Source: Pseudomonadota bacterium (GTDB lineage: Bacteria; Pseudomonadota; Alphaproteobacteria; Rhizobiales; Xanthobacteraceae). From it: a stretch of 41,175 nt of DNA. Under the pieces are notes generated by a model. It was not told where the DNA came from, did no database searches, and saw only the letters and a program-made list of their open reading frames with translations. The stretch spans positions 1-41,175 of the forward strand of contig JAEWFG010000289.1 in assembly GCA_023388935.1 (NCBI GenBank), given 5' to 3'. This document shows, one piece after another, positions 23,417 to 30,864 of the stretch. Position numbers and translations under genes: made by a program. Position 1 is the first letter of the stretch. Each line of letters opens with the position of its first letter.

Positions 23417-23941
23417 GGGCACCGCAGAACGCGCTTCTTTACATTCAATTGAAATTCATAGGTCTAGCTGCCGCGCAGCGGAAGCGGCTCTCGCGGCCTC
23501 AAGGGCGCTAGAGCGGGCGTAGGGCGAAGGAAGCGAAGCGGTCTCTCTCTTCGAGCGCAATGTGAAGGGCGGCGAAGATTTGAGTGAGAGACTGGACAGC
23601 AAGAAACTTCCCACGTTGCAGCATCATATAGGATGGCGCAAGCGCTCGACAAAAGTCGAAATTGAGCACAAAAGACCGCACGGAAATGTGGGGCTTCTGT
23701 TGCGGCAGCGCACACCGGCTCCGGGTCCCCTTTGTCACAAGGTGAGCTACTGGCGCAACTTGAGCGCATCGGTCGGCGCTGGGCTGTCTGGAAGAATTTT
23801 TGCGAAGTCTCATAATGAATCAATAGTGTGGCCAACATATTTGTATTCGGTTCGCCGCGCGCCTGGAGAACCGGCCTAGGCTCGAACCAGGATAGAAAGT
23901 CCGACTCAGCAGGCCGATAGGGATTCATGTGCCGGGTGCGC
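23417..23941. other. intergenic stretch with a tRNA-end-like sequence
   Basis: About 525 bases with no convincing gene. Several minus-strand frames are open, the longest across 23464-24045, but they are rich in Cys, Ser, Arg and Pro, have no start signals and overlap the TAXI gene end. The only notable element is the tRNA-3'-end-like segment at 23864-23891. Otherwise I see nothing I can name. Confidence 0.45.
23864..23891 (-). other. tRNA 3'-end-like segment (T-arm, acceptor strand, CCA)
   Basis: On the minus strand the 28 bases can be read as a T-stem CCTGG/CTAGG (one G-T pair) around the loop TTCGAGC, then seven acceptor bases CCGGTTC, a discriminator T and CCA. The loop fits the tRNA consensus GTTCGANYC exactly. 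No matching 5' acceptor strand (GAACCGG) is found upstream, so it is not a whole tRNA. It may be the copy left at the edge of an integrated element, or chance. Confidence 0.3.
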
Positions 23942-25345
23942 TTATCGGCGAGAGGCAACGGTTGGACCCGGAGCCCTTGACTGATCGGTGGGACCGCTCT
24001 GCAGCGTCGCTCGCCTTTCGGCGACGGCATGATTGAACAGTTCAAGGACCAGACCGAATGCGGCTAGGTCCTCTTGTTCGATCGCTCCATCGTCGAAGCA
24101 CTTGAGGGTTTCGCCGATGATCGCGTCGACCTCTCGCTGCGATGTCAGCAGGTCCTGTTCGGACCCGGCACCGCGAACCTCCGAGACCACGGCGAGAATG
24201 CGGTTGCGATGACTGGTGGTGTCGTCCCGTTCGTCCCGGTTCAGATAGCGACGCAGCCAGGCGGCGGCCGAACCGATCCCGGAAAGCAGAAGCAAGGCGA
24301 ACCAGAAGTAGTCGCTGTACTTGTCCAGAAAGGTCCGCTCGGTGCCGTTGATGACCGCTGCGGCGCCCCTGTGCACGGAGGGCTCCGCCTCCTTCTCCGT
24401 CTCGGGCTTCGTGATGTGCGCAGCGCCGGCGACACGTTGCGTGATCGTGTCGCGGACGGCGAAGAGCTGCCGATAGAAGGCCGCCGCCTTGGCTTCGGAC
24501 AGTTCTTTTCTAGCTAGGATGAGATGGTTGACGCTGATGGTGTCGACCTTGTCCTCCGGCCAGGCCGGTTTTGCGTTGAAGACACTGCCCGGGATTTCCT
24601 CGGCTTCGTAGCGGGCATGCTTCAGGGCGATGGCGTCGGATGCTTCGACCGGAAGAAACTTTGGAGCTCCGCGCGCTCGCGAAGTCGCGGCAATCGCGTC
24701 GGCAGTGATCTTGCTGTCGAGCGGACCGACGGCGAGATAGGCGTCGAGAGTGGCGTCTTGCGCAAGCTTTTCGATTTCTTCAGTCCCGAATTGGACCGTC
24801 GTAACCTTGTCCGGGTCCACGCCGGAGCCGACGAGAATGGTCCGTAGAAGTGCGAGGTTGGCTCCGGTCCTTCCGATGATGCCGACCTTGTGACCGGCCA
24901 GCTCGGCGATCTCTCCGATCTTGCCAGTGGCCTTCTTCTTGGAGTCCTTGCCCGGTCGTCCGGAGGGCGACCATATGACGACGTAGTTCTTGCGCAGGAC
25001 GGCCAGCGTCTGCGCATCAGCGGGCATGGCAAGGTCGCCGCGACCGATTGCCAAGTCGGTTTTGCCGGCGCCTAGGAAGGCCAGGGATTCCGTCGCTCCT
25101 GCAGTCGTGATCGGATCGAGTCTGACTGTCCTGCTTTCCTCGCCAAAAGCCTCTGCCATCGCTTGGACCACCTGATGGTCGTCGCTGCCTGCGGGTCCGA
25201 CGGCGATCCGGAGGGTCTCGGGCTGCAAGACGTAGAAGAGGGCGGCCGCAGCGGCGCCAAAAACAACAAATCCCAAAGCCAGCAGGATCAGTAGCCTTCG
25301 TTGGCGTCGATCGTGAGCACTCCTGACTGGATCGGACGGTGACAT
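23942..25345 (-). CDS. TAXI-family solute-binding protein anchored in the membrane
   Basis: A 467-residue protein. I start at the ATG at 25345 rather than at the in-frame TTG six bases earlier. An N-terminal anchor (LLILLALGFVVFGAAAAALFYVL, about 18-40) is followed by a periplasmic TAXI domain with LRIAVGPAGSDDHQVVQAMAE, GKTDLAIGRGDLAMPA and LAGHKVGIIGRTGANLALLR. A second membrane helix (YFWFALLLLSGIGSAAAWL, about 346-366) leads to a cytoplasmic tail of about 100 residues. TAXI proteins normally serve TRAP transporters, but no TRAP membrane gene is present here. The tethered form with a cytoplasmic tail could instead act as a sensor. The substrate is unknown. Confidence 0.85.
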   Translation of the reverse strand: MSPSDPVRSAHDRRQRRLLILLALGFVVFGAAAAALFYVLQPETLRIAVGPAGSDDHQVVQAMAEAFGEESRTVRLDPITTAGATESLAFLGAGKTDLAIGRGDLAMPADAQTLAVLRKNYVVIWSPSGRPGKDSKKKATGKIGEIAELAGHKVGIIGRTGANLALLRTILVGSGVDPDKVTTVQFGTEEIEKLAQDATLDAYLAVGPLDSKITADAIAATSRARGAPKFLPVEASDAIALKHARYEAEEIPGSVFNAKPAWPEDKVDTISVNHLILARKELSEAKAAAFYRQLFAVRDTITQRVAGAAHITKPETEKEAEPSVHRGAAAVINGTERTFLDKYSDYFWFALLLLSGIGSAAAWLRRYLNRDERDDTTSHRNRILAVVSEVRGAGSEQDLLTSQREVDAIIGETLKCFDDGAIEQEDLAAFGLVLELFNHAVAERRATLQSGPTDQSRAPGPTVASRR

Positions 25346-25410
25346 CAGCAAAACCTACGTGAACAAACGCCTGCTCGGGAGGTGAAAGTGCGCCGCCGGG
25401 AACTTGGGCG

Positions 25411-25435
25411 AACCATTGTCTGACTGGAATGTTCC
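25411..25435 (-). promoter_or_regulatory. possible EcfG-type promoter of the TAXI gene (GGAAC-N16-GGTT)
   Basis: On the minus strand GGAAC (25435-25431) is followed after 16 bases by GGTT (25414-25411). The first base of the -10 differs from the consensus. The start site would lie about 60 bases before the ATG at 25345. This is weaker than the other two exact matches. Confidence 0.35.
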
Positions 25436-25447
25436 GTCGCACGCCTA

Positions 25448-25816
25448 AAGGTCACCAAGGACATGCTCGATCTCGCCAAGCACATCGTCAACCAGAAGGC
25501 CGGATCGTTCGATCCCGAAAAGTTCGAGGATCGCTACGAGACCGCGCTGGTCGACCTCATCAATCAGGAGCGCGCCGCCAAGCTCATCACGCCTAAGGAG
25601 CGGCCGCACGGCGAGAACGTCGTCGACCTGATGGAGGCGCTACGACGAAGCGTCGGCGGCGCCCCAGTCGAGACCAAGGCTCCGAAGAGGCCGACCAAGA
25701 AGGCGAAGAAGGCGGCGGCCGGCCAGAAGGAGATGCTGATGCCGATCGCCGGCAAGAAGCCGAAGAAAGCCGCGGCGAAGAAGCCGGCGGCGGGGGCGCG
25801 ACGGAAGTCGGCGTAA
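25448..25816 (+). pseudogene. ku: 5'-truncated Ku gene (C-terminal fragment)
   Basis: The frame begins with KVTKDMLDLAKHIVNQKAGS followed by FDPEKFEDRYETALVDLI, the end of the bacterial Ku core. It goes on with ITPKERPHGENVVDLMEALR and a Lys/Ala-rich tail (KRPTKKAKKAAAG, KKPKKAAAKKP) typical of alphaproteobacterial Ku. Ku binds DNA ends and recruits LigD in non-homologous end joining. The DNA-encircling ring, roughly the first 190 residues, is missing; sequence before 25448 is not Ku-like. An ATG at 25463 could in principle start a short peptide of 117 residues, and the basic tail might bind DNA. No ligD is nearby. Confidence 0.8.
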
Positions 25817-25828
25817 GCCGTTGCCGCG

Positions 25829-26296
25829 TCACACTCGCAAGGCGGCGAGGAGCGTCCAGCAAGTCATGAAGATCAGGATCACCGAGCCAATCGTCCAGAG
25901 CGTTGCGCGCGTGTCGTGGGTTCTGGCCGTGAAATACGCCGCGAAATGCAGCAGCCGCGAAACGACGTAGCCGTACAGCAACCACTGGGCGAGCGTCAGC
26001 GATGGTTCGGTCAGGACGAAGAGAAGGCCCGCGACCAGGAAGAATGGCAGATTTTCGAGATCGTTGAGATGAATTCGCCGGATGCGGTCGACGTACTCGT
26101 TGGGCGCCAGTTGCGCGGCGATCGGAGCGGGATTGAGCATCGTCTTCCTGACGTCTTCGGGCGAGCGACCCCCCCCCTTGACCTGCATCATCCGGGCGAC
26201 GGTCAGCCACGACATTGCGACGGCCTTGAGTATCATGATGCAGGCGGCGACTGCATAGGTGGCGAAGACGGGATTCTGGAAGCTGAGCTTGTCCAT
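25829..26296 (-). CDS. MAPEG-family membrane protein
   Basis: A 155-residue protein starting MDKLSFQNPVFATYAVAACI, with AAGGG before the ATG at 26296. It has four expected membrane helices and the family hallmark RIRRIHLNDLENLPFFLVAGLLF in the second, followed by YVVSRLLHFAAYF. MAPEG proteins are trimeric membrane enzymes that use glutathione, such as microsomal glutathione transferase and peroxidase. A role in detoxifying lipid peroxides fits the stress genes around it, but the substrate is unknown. It is convergent with the Ku fragment. Confidence 0.85.
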   Translation of the reverse strand: MDKLSFQNPVFATYAVAACIMILKAVAMSWLTVARMMQVKGGGRSPEDVRKTMLNPAPIAAQLAPNEYVDRIRRIHLNDLENLPFFLVAGLLFVLTEPSLTLAQWLLYGYVVSRLLHFAAYFTARTHDTRATLWTIGSVILIFMTCWTLLAALRV

Positions 26297-26362
26297 TGCG
26301 ACCCTTAGGTTCGGCGAGCCGCCATCATTCAATCATGCGAAAGCGCCTGCCGGTAGGCTCCT

Positions 26363-26388
26363 GGAACCTTGCGGCCCTGCGCCGGGTT
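26363..26388 (+). promoter_or_regulatory. possible EcfG-type promoter (GGAAC-N17-GGTT)
   Basis: GGAAC (26363-26367), 17 bases, GGTT (26385-26388). One mismatch to the CGTT core. It lies 28 bases before the ATG of the small gene at 26417, with GGAGG as ribosome binding site between them, so position and spacing fit well. Confidence 0.45.
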
Positions 26389-26416
26389 GCCTCACTGCGA
26401 CCACGGGAGGATTACC

Positions 26417-26665
26417 ATGGACATGCGGGAAACCTCTGCGATGACGGAAGCCTCCGGTCTCGTCGACGATCCGGAGGGCGCCGCGCCCATATCCGGAGCG
26501 AGGCCGCGCGGCGAAACGGGAAGGGATACCCGGCCGCTTCAATTCAATTCTCGGGAAGCCGCGATGCGCGTGGCGGAGCGGTTGCGCGAGGTGACCGTGA
26601 AGGCGCCGCTGCAGTCGCTCTTCGTCGCGTTCCTGCTGGGAATGTGGGTGGCTCGCCGGCGCTAG
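26417..26665 (+). CDS. small protein with a C-terminal hydrophobic segment, unknown function
   Basis: An 82-residue protein starting MDMRETSAMTEASGLVDD; GGAGG eight bases upstream supports this ATG. The N-terminal half is polar and probably disordered. The C-terminal half has an amphipathic helix (REAAMRVAERLREVTVKAP) and a membrane-like end (LQSLFVAFLLGMWVARRR), similar in layout to YqjD/DUF883 tails. A likely EcfG promoter is just upstream. It probably belongs with the other membrane-tethered stress proteins in this region. Confidence 0.6.
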   Translation: MDMRETSAMTEASGLVDDPEGAAPISGARPRGETGRDTRPLQFNSREAAMRVAERLREVTVKAPLQSLFVAFLLGMWVARRR

Positions 26666-26693
26666 GAGAGCTGCCGACCATGGCGAGCGTTTG

Positions 26694-27305
26694 ATGCCGA
26701 GGAAGCTCAAGACCTTCCAGACCTCGCTGGGCTTCTACGATCTCGCGATCGCGGCGCCGTCGATGAAGGCGGCGCTGGAGGCGTGGGGGGCGGGAAGCAA
26801 TCTCTTCCATCAGGGTGTCGCCAAGGAGACCGAAGAGCCCGATGTGGTCGCTGCGACCATGGCCAAACCGGGCGTGGTGCTCAAGCGGGCGGCGGGATCG
26901 AACGGGCGCTTCGCCGAGCATGCCGGCCTGCCGACAGATCTAGGCGACGACACCGGAGGCGAGCGGAAGAAGAGCCACCGTCCGGAGTCGAAGAGACGGC
27001 CGTCTCCCGAGATCAGTGAAAAGGACGCCCGCAAGGCCGCTGCGGAGTTCGAGCGTGAGCAGAAGCGGCGCGAGGCCGAGCGCCGCAAGGAAGAGGCGGC
27101 CAGGGAGAAAGAGCGCGCCAGGCGCGAGAAGGCCGTCGCGAAGGCGCAGGCGGCGCTGGACGAGGCGCAGCGGGAGCACGAGGAGCGGGCGGAAACCCTC
27201 GAGGCCGAGCGGGCCGCGGTCGAGAAGCGGGTCGAGGCCGAAGACGCCAGGTGGGAGAGCGAGAAGGAGCGGTTGACGAAAGCGCTGCGCCGAGCGAAGG
27301 AATAG
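26694..27305 (+). CDS. coiled-coil protein with TolA-like composition
   Basis: A 203-residue protein starting MPRKLKTFQTSLGFYDLAIA. The first 60 residues look folded (APSMKAALEAWG, then KETEEPDVVAATMAKPGVVLKRA). Residues from about 105 to the end form one long charged helix rich in Ala, Glu, Lys and Arg, expected to be a coiled coil. Such proteins are often labelled TolA-like by composition only; there is no signal peptide, membrane anchor or TolA C-terminal domain here, so a real TolA role is unlikely. It follows the small gene at 26417 by 28 bases and may share its promoter. An ATG at 26680 opens only a four-codon frame. Confidence 0.75.
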   Translation: MPRKLKTFQTSLGFYDLAIAAPSMKAALEAWGAGSNLFHQGVAKETEEPDVVAATMAKPGVVLKRAAGSNGRFAEHAGLPTDLGDDTGGERKKSHRPESKRRPSPEISEKDARKAAAEFEREQKRREAERRKEEAAREKERARREKAVAKAQAALDEAQREHEERAETLEAERAAVEKRVEAEDARWESEKERLTKALRRAKE

Positions 27306-27353
27306 AGCCGTTAACCATCGCGACTTCTCGCTGAAAAAAATTTGCACGGGGGT

Positions 27354-27382
27354 CTTGAAACTTTTTTCGGCCTTCCAAATTT
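27354..27382 (+). promoter_or_regulatory. candidate RpoH (sigma-32) heat-shock promoter of hsp20
   Basis: CTTGAAA (27354-27360) is a full match to the sigma-32 -35 core. About 12 bases later TTCCAAATTT (27373-27382) can serve as a weak -10. It lies 120 bases upstream of the hsp20 ATG, which leaves room for the long structured leader expected of a ROSE element. Confidence 0.5.
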
Positions 27383-27399
27383 TTTCGGCGTCGCCATCG

Positions 27400-27498
27400 C
27401 GGCGGCCGGGATGCCTTCGGGTCCCGCGACTTTGAGTCGGGCGCCGGACGGTGTCCGGAGCCTGCTCGTACCCATCTTGCTCTTAGGAGGACTTGGAT
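27400..27498 (+). promoter_or_regulatory. ROSE-type RNA thermometer in the hsp20 leader
   Basis: The leader can fold into three hairpins: CGGGA/TCCCG around 27407-27426, CCGGAC-GGT-GTCCGG around 27444-27458, and the last one TCTTGCT (27475-27481) against AGGAGGA (27485-27491) with the loop CTT. The last hairpin hides the ribosome binding site and contains one G-G mismatch, a weak point typical of ROSE elements known from Bradyrhizobium heat-shock genes. Heat would melt it and allow translation. Confidence 0.75.
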
Positions 27499-27951
27499 AT
27501 GAGGTATGATTGGACTCCCCTGTGGAGGTCGACCATCGGTTTCGACCGCCTTTTTGACGTTCTCGACGAGGTCCAGCGGACCGCCGAAGAGAGCTATCCC
27601 CCCTACAATATCGAACGTCTCGACGAGAACCGCTTCCAGATCTCGGTCGCGCTCGCCGGCTTCACGCCGGACGAGGTCGCACTGACGGTCGAGCACAACG
27701 TCCTGACGCTCGAAGGCCGGAAGGTCGAGAAGGAAGGAAAGACCTTCCTGCATCGCGGCATCTCGGCGCGCAACTTCAAGCGCCAGTTCACGCTCGCCGA
27801 CCACGTCGAGGTCAAGGGCGCGCGCTTCGAGAACGGCCTGCTCGTCATCGATCTGCTGCGCGAGATCCCGGAGGCGATGAAGCCGCGCCGGATCGAGATC
27901 AACGGCGCCGCCCCCAGCAACGTGACCCAGATCGAAGCCAAGGCCGCCTGA
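27499..27951 (+). CDS. small heat-shock protein (Hsp20 / alpha-crystallin family)
   Basis: A 150-residue chaperone that holds unfolding proteins without ATP. The ATG at 27499 follows AGGAGG at the right distance; an in-frame TTG two codons earlier is less likely. The N-terminus (MRYDWTPLWRSTIGFDRLFDVLDE) is the usual variable arm. The alpha-crystallin domain spans about 35-125 (YNIERLDENRFQISVALAGF, EVALTVEHNVLTLEGRK, FENGLLVIDLLREIPE). The C-terminal I-X-I motif is IEI in RRIEING. Control by a sigma-32 promoter and a ROSE thermometer is indicated by the leader. Confidence 0.95.
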   Translation: MRYDWTPLWRSTIGFDRLFDVLDEVQRTAEESYPPYNIERLDENRFQISVALAGFTPDEVALTVEHNVLTLEGRKVEKEGKTFLHRGISARNFKRQFTLADHVEVKGARFENGLLVIDLLREIPEAMKPRRIEINGAAPSNVTQIEAKAA

Positions 27952-27976
27952 TTTCCGGACCAGGCGGACAGGTTCG

Positions 27977-28001
27977 CCGCGCGGGGACCCCCCCCGCGCG
28001 G
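27977..28001 (+). terminator. strong GC hairpin after hsp20
   Basis: Perfect 10-base arms CCGCGCGGGG (27977-27986) and CCCCGCGCGG (27992-28001) with a five-base loop. No T-run follows (the next bases are TACCCC), so it may act as a partial terminator or protect the hsp20 mRNA, rather than end transcription fully. Confidence 0.45.
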
Positions 28002-28035
28002 TACCCCTTCAACTCGTCTGACCATGGAGGTAGCC

Positions 28036-28344
28036 ATGCGGCCGACGACCGCGATCGACGACAACGTATTCGATTTCGACTACCTGCTTCATCCCGGCAC
28101 CCGGTTCGAGCATCCCCGTGATGTGGTCTCGCATTCGGGCCTGACGCTGGGGGAGAAGCGCGCCATCCTGGCATCATGGGCCTCGGATGCTTCGGCCATC
28201 GCGTCCTATCCGTCGCTGCGGGCGCCCGAAGGACTGAAGGCGCCGGTCACCATCGACGAGATCCTGGAGGCGCTCTGCGCGCTGGACGGCGGTCCGAGGC
28301 ACCCGATGCGGCTCCGGTCGGCGGAGCGAGGCGCTGCGGCCTGA
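28036..28344 (+). CDS. small protein of unknown function downstream of hsp20
   Basis: A 102-residue protein starting MRPTTAIDDNVFDFDYLLHP. The upstream bases ATGGAGGTAGCC hold a GGAGG that serves this ATG; the ATG inside that sequence is not the start. Recognisable features are the acidic start, HPGTRFEHPRDVVSHSGLTL, and a helix GEKRAILASWASDASAI. The motif LTLGEKRAILASWASD occurs in short stress-related hypothetical proteins of Bradyrhizobium. It probably shares the hsp20 transcript, with the GC hairpin between them. Confidence 0.65.
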   Translation: MRPTTAIDDNVFDFDYLLHPGTRFEHPRDVVSHSGLTLGEKRAILASWASDASAIASYPSLRAPEGLKAPVTIDEILEALCALDGGPRHPMRLRSAERGAAA

Positions 28345-28397
28345 AGCGGAGATAGACAAATGCGAAAAAGACCAGACGAGCGTCAGGAGCGACGACG

Positions 28398-28643
28398 ATG
28401 ATCGATGAAAACTTGGCCCGCATTCGCGCACACCGCAACAACATCCACCGCTATCGGGGACTGCTCCGGACGGAACTGTCCGATCTCGAGCGCGAGTTCA
28501 TCGAGAAGCGGATGGCGGACGAGCGGACCGAGCTCGATGGTCTGGTTACAGAGACCCTCCCGGGGACGTTTTCCCTTCCGAAAGATCCGCCGGCTTCCTC
28601 GAGCATGAGGGCGGCCCCAAGAGCGTCATCCGAGACCTGCTGA
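28398..28643 (+). CDS. small helical protein of unknown function
   Basis: An 81-residue frame starting MIDENLARIRAHRNNIHRYR, with AGGAG about 10 bases before the ATG. The first 50 residues form a basic helical hairpin (RGLLRTELSDLEREFIEKRMADER) that I recognise from many short Bradyrhizobium proteins. The last 25 residues look random, because the frame runs into the remains of another gene at 28579-28693. The original end of the protein may therefore have been lost. It may be the third gene of the hsp20 transcript. Confidence 0.6.
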   Translation: MIDENLARIRAHRNNIHRYRGLLRTELSDLEREFIEKRMADERTELDGLVTETLPGTFSLPKDPPASSSMRAAPRASSETC

Positions 28644-28693
28644 TCCGCGGCGGCGAGAAGGTCATCGAGCACTACCGCGTCCTTCTGGTCGGC
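28579..28693 (+). pseudogene. fragment of a second small gene fused out of frame
   Basis: In a frame different from the preceding gene the sequence reads ERSAGFLEHEGGPKSVIRDL then LIRGGEKVIEHYRVLL, a regular helical pattern that looks like real protein. It has no start and soon loses its character (GKSQTASRFDLCAV). I infer the middle of a gene left after a deletion. The family is not identified. Confidence 0.35.
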
Positions 28694-28808
28694 AAAAGTC
28701 AGACTGCGTCCCGTTTCGACTTATGCGCCGTTCACTGCCGAGCCCGACTCGACATGCACCAGTTAAGTCAACCCACTTTCTCACCAAGAGGATCTACCGG
28801 CCGGTCGC

Positions 28809-30026
28809 TTAACCTCGGCGCGCAAAGACCAACTGTCGGACGTCGATCTTTCCGGCTCTGAATCCCGCCTCGCAGTAGCACAGATAGTATTCCCAAAGTC
28901 GCCGGAACGGCTCGTCAAACCCCAACGAGGTCAAGTCAGCCCATGCTTGGCCAAAGTTTGTTCGCCAGATCGCAATCGTCTTTGCATAGTCTTGTCCAAA
29001 AACTCGCTCATGTATCATGGGAATCTCAAAGCGTTCGCCTAGCGAGCGCAGGATGTTGGCCGAAGGCAGCATGCCGCCTGGAAAAATGTACCGCTGTATG
29101 AAGTCCACACGCCGCCGGTAGCCGTCGAAGAGTTCGTCTCGGACGGTGATGGTTTGAATACCCGCCAGGCCGCCTGGCCTGAGCCGCTGTTGCAACTGAT
29201 TGAAGTAGGCGGGCCAGAATTGCTCACCGACGGCTTCGAACATTTCGATTGAGGCGATGCGATCGAAATGACCGCTTTGATCGCGATAATCCTGCAATCG
29301 GACCTCGACTTTCTCGGCAAGTCCAGCTTCGTGAATCCGTCGGCGGGCGAATTCGTGCTGCTCTTTGCTGATTGTGAGTGCCAATACGCTGGCGCCGTAA
29401 GTCTTCGCGGCAAATTCGGCGAAGCCGCCCCAACCGCATCCGATCTCAAGCAATGTCTGACCAGATTGCAATTCGATGGCCTTCGCCAGTTGCTCGTACT
29501 TGTGCCGTTGAGCCGCGGGCAGGTCAGCTGTCTCAGCCGAGAACAGAGCCGATGAATAGGTCATGCTTGGACCAAGCCATGCAGCGAAGAACTCGTTCCC
29601 GAGATCATAATGCGCATGGATGTTATGCCGCGATCCCTCTCTCGTGTTTCGGCGCAGTCGGTGAAGCGCCCGCCGGCAGAGCCGAACCAGCATATTCCCC
29701 GCAAACGCGCTGTTGACCAGATTTTCGTTCAGACCGAACACATAAAGAAGCTGAGTGAGATCGGGTGTAGTCCAGTCGCCTCGAATGTAGGATTCGGCCA
29801 TGCCGATATCGCCGCCCATAATCACGCGGCGGGCAAACCCGTAATTGTTTAGTTGGATAGCGGCCGACGGGCCGGGTTCCGAGCCCTGGAAGACAACAGT
29901 TCTATGGTCGGGAAGGCGCACGTACACGCTGCCAAACTTGAGTTGCGAAGCAAGGCGCAGAGCGCGCCGCGCTAGGAATGGGGCATTATCGAATCGGGCG
30001 GTCTGATGATTGGATGCGACGTCCAT
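28809..30026 (-). CDS. cyclopropane-fatty-acid synthase-like SAM methyltransferase
   Basis: A 405-residue enzyme that acts on the acyl chains of membrane phospholipids. The N-terminal lipid-binding part (to about 130) is followed by HNIHAHYDLGNEFFAAWLGP (about 134-153), MTYSSALF and the SAM site LLEIGCGWGGFAEFAAKTYG (about 192-211), then IEMFEAVGEQFW and the C-terminal CYCEAGFRAGKIDV. I start at the ATG at 30026, four bases after the DUF1365 stop; an earlier start at 30068 would overlap that gene. It is the last gene of a three-gene operon (flavin oxidoreductase, DUF1365, CFA). In Rhodobacter sphaeroides related genes belong to the RpoE/ChrR singlet-oxygen response and some make methylated or furan fatty acids, so the product may be other than a cyclopropane. 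Confidence 0.92.
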   Translation of the reverse strand: MDVASNHQTARFDNAPFLARRALRLASQLKFGSVYVRLPDHRTVVFQGSEPGPSAAIQLNNYGFARRVIMGGDIGMAESYIRGDWTTPDLTQLLYVFGLNENLVNSAFAGNMLVRLCRRALHRLRRNTREGSRHNIHAHYDLGNEFFAAWLGPSMTYSSALFSAETADLPAAQRHKYEQLAKAIELQSGQTLLEIGCGWGGFAEFAAKTYGASVLALTISKEQHEFARRRIHEAGLAEKVEVRLQDYRDQSGHFDRIASIEMFEAVGEQFWPAYFNQLQQRLRPGGLAGIQTITVRDELFDGYRRRVDFIQRYIFPGGMLPSANILRSLGERFEIPMIHERVFGQDYAKTIAIWRTNFGQAWADLTSLGFDEPFRRLWEYYLCYCEAGFRAGKIDVRQLVFARRG

Positions 30027-30030
30027 GAGC

Positions 30031-30864
30031 TCAAATTCCGCGTTGCATCCGAGCCACGTAAGGAACACCTTTAAGCCAAAGCCGCATCGCTTCCCAATGG
30101 ATGGCGGCGATCACCTTGAAGGTGAGAAAGGGCAGACCAAAGAACGCCGCCAAAAGCCGACGGCCGGTCAGCCGACGCCGTCGTCCGAAAAACGCGGCCG
30201 CAAACATCGCGCCCTGCTCGTCCCTTTGCAAGATTCTGACCCGGACATGACGCGCCGGAGGAGAAATGCTGAAGTGGTAATGTGTCGTCATCTCCATGAA
30301 GGGTGAGACGTAGAATTCCTTGGCCTGGCTTTGCCGTATTGGCCGTTCACCGGGCACCTCTTGCACCGGCAGGATGTAGGAATGCATCTCTCCGAAGGTG
30401 TTGCGCACCTCGTAGATCAACAGCGCGAGGTTGCCGGACGCGCCATAGCAGAAGTAGATCGAAAGCGGATTGAAGACATAGCCCAACAGCCGGGGGTAGC
30501 ACAGAAGAAGAACGCGGCCTCCCGACAGGTCGATGCCGCGCTCGGCTGCCAGAAGGCGGATGTATTGGCTCAGGCTCGTGCCTTTACGATTTCCATGATC
30601 GCGCTCGTGGAAGCTGAAGATTGCTGCGCGATTGACACCGAACAACCGAGACTGTCGATCCGCTTGGTCCAACCGGTCCAGGTCGATGAGAAGGTTCATC
30701 ACGTGATATATGAACCTGTGGTGCACGGGCCGCCATCGCGCGTGCATCACCTTTCCGCAATAGAGCACGACCGGCGCGGCTGTATCCCTCCCTGTGGGTG
30801 GCTTCGACCGGAACATCGGATCTACTCGGCTGCTTGCGCCAGCAACGCGGTGGACTGACGCCAT
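30031..30864 (-). CDS. DUF1365 family protein
   Basis: A 277-residue protein. Family features are VLYCGKVMHARWRPVHHRFIYHVMNLLIDLD near the start, GYVFNPLSIYFCYG in the middle, NTFGEMHSYIL, and the segment KEFYVSPFMEMTTHYHFSI. The biochemical role of DUF1365 is not established; it almost always lies between a flavin oxidoreductase and a CFA-like methyltransferase, as here, so it probably takes part in modifying membrane lipids. Its start overlaps the end of the upstream oxidoreductase by 43 bases, and the CFA-like gene follows after four bases, so the three genes are translated together. The exact ATG is uncertain; M17 is an alternative. Confidence 0.88.
   Translation of the reverse strand: MASVHRVAGASSRVDPMFRSKPPTGRDTAAPVVLYCGKVMHARWRPVHHRFIYHVMNLLIDLDRLDQADRQSRLFGVNRAAIFSFHERDHGNRKGTSLSQYIRLLAAERGIDLSGGRVLLLCYPRLLGYVFNPLSIYFCYGASGNLALLIYEVRNTFGEMHSYILPVQEVPGERPIRQSQAKEFYVSPFMEMTTHYHFSISPPARHVRVRILQRDEQGAMFAAAFFGRRRRLTGRRLLAAFFGLPFLTFKVIAAIHWEAMRLWLKGVPYVARMQRGI

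Noticed and set aside
23464..24045. Minus-strand open frame of 193 codons next to the TAXI gene
   Set aside because: It overlaps the end of the TAXI gene, is rich in Cys, Ser and Arg, and has no ribosome binding site or family pattern.
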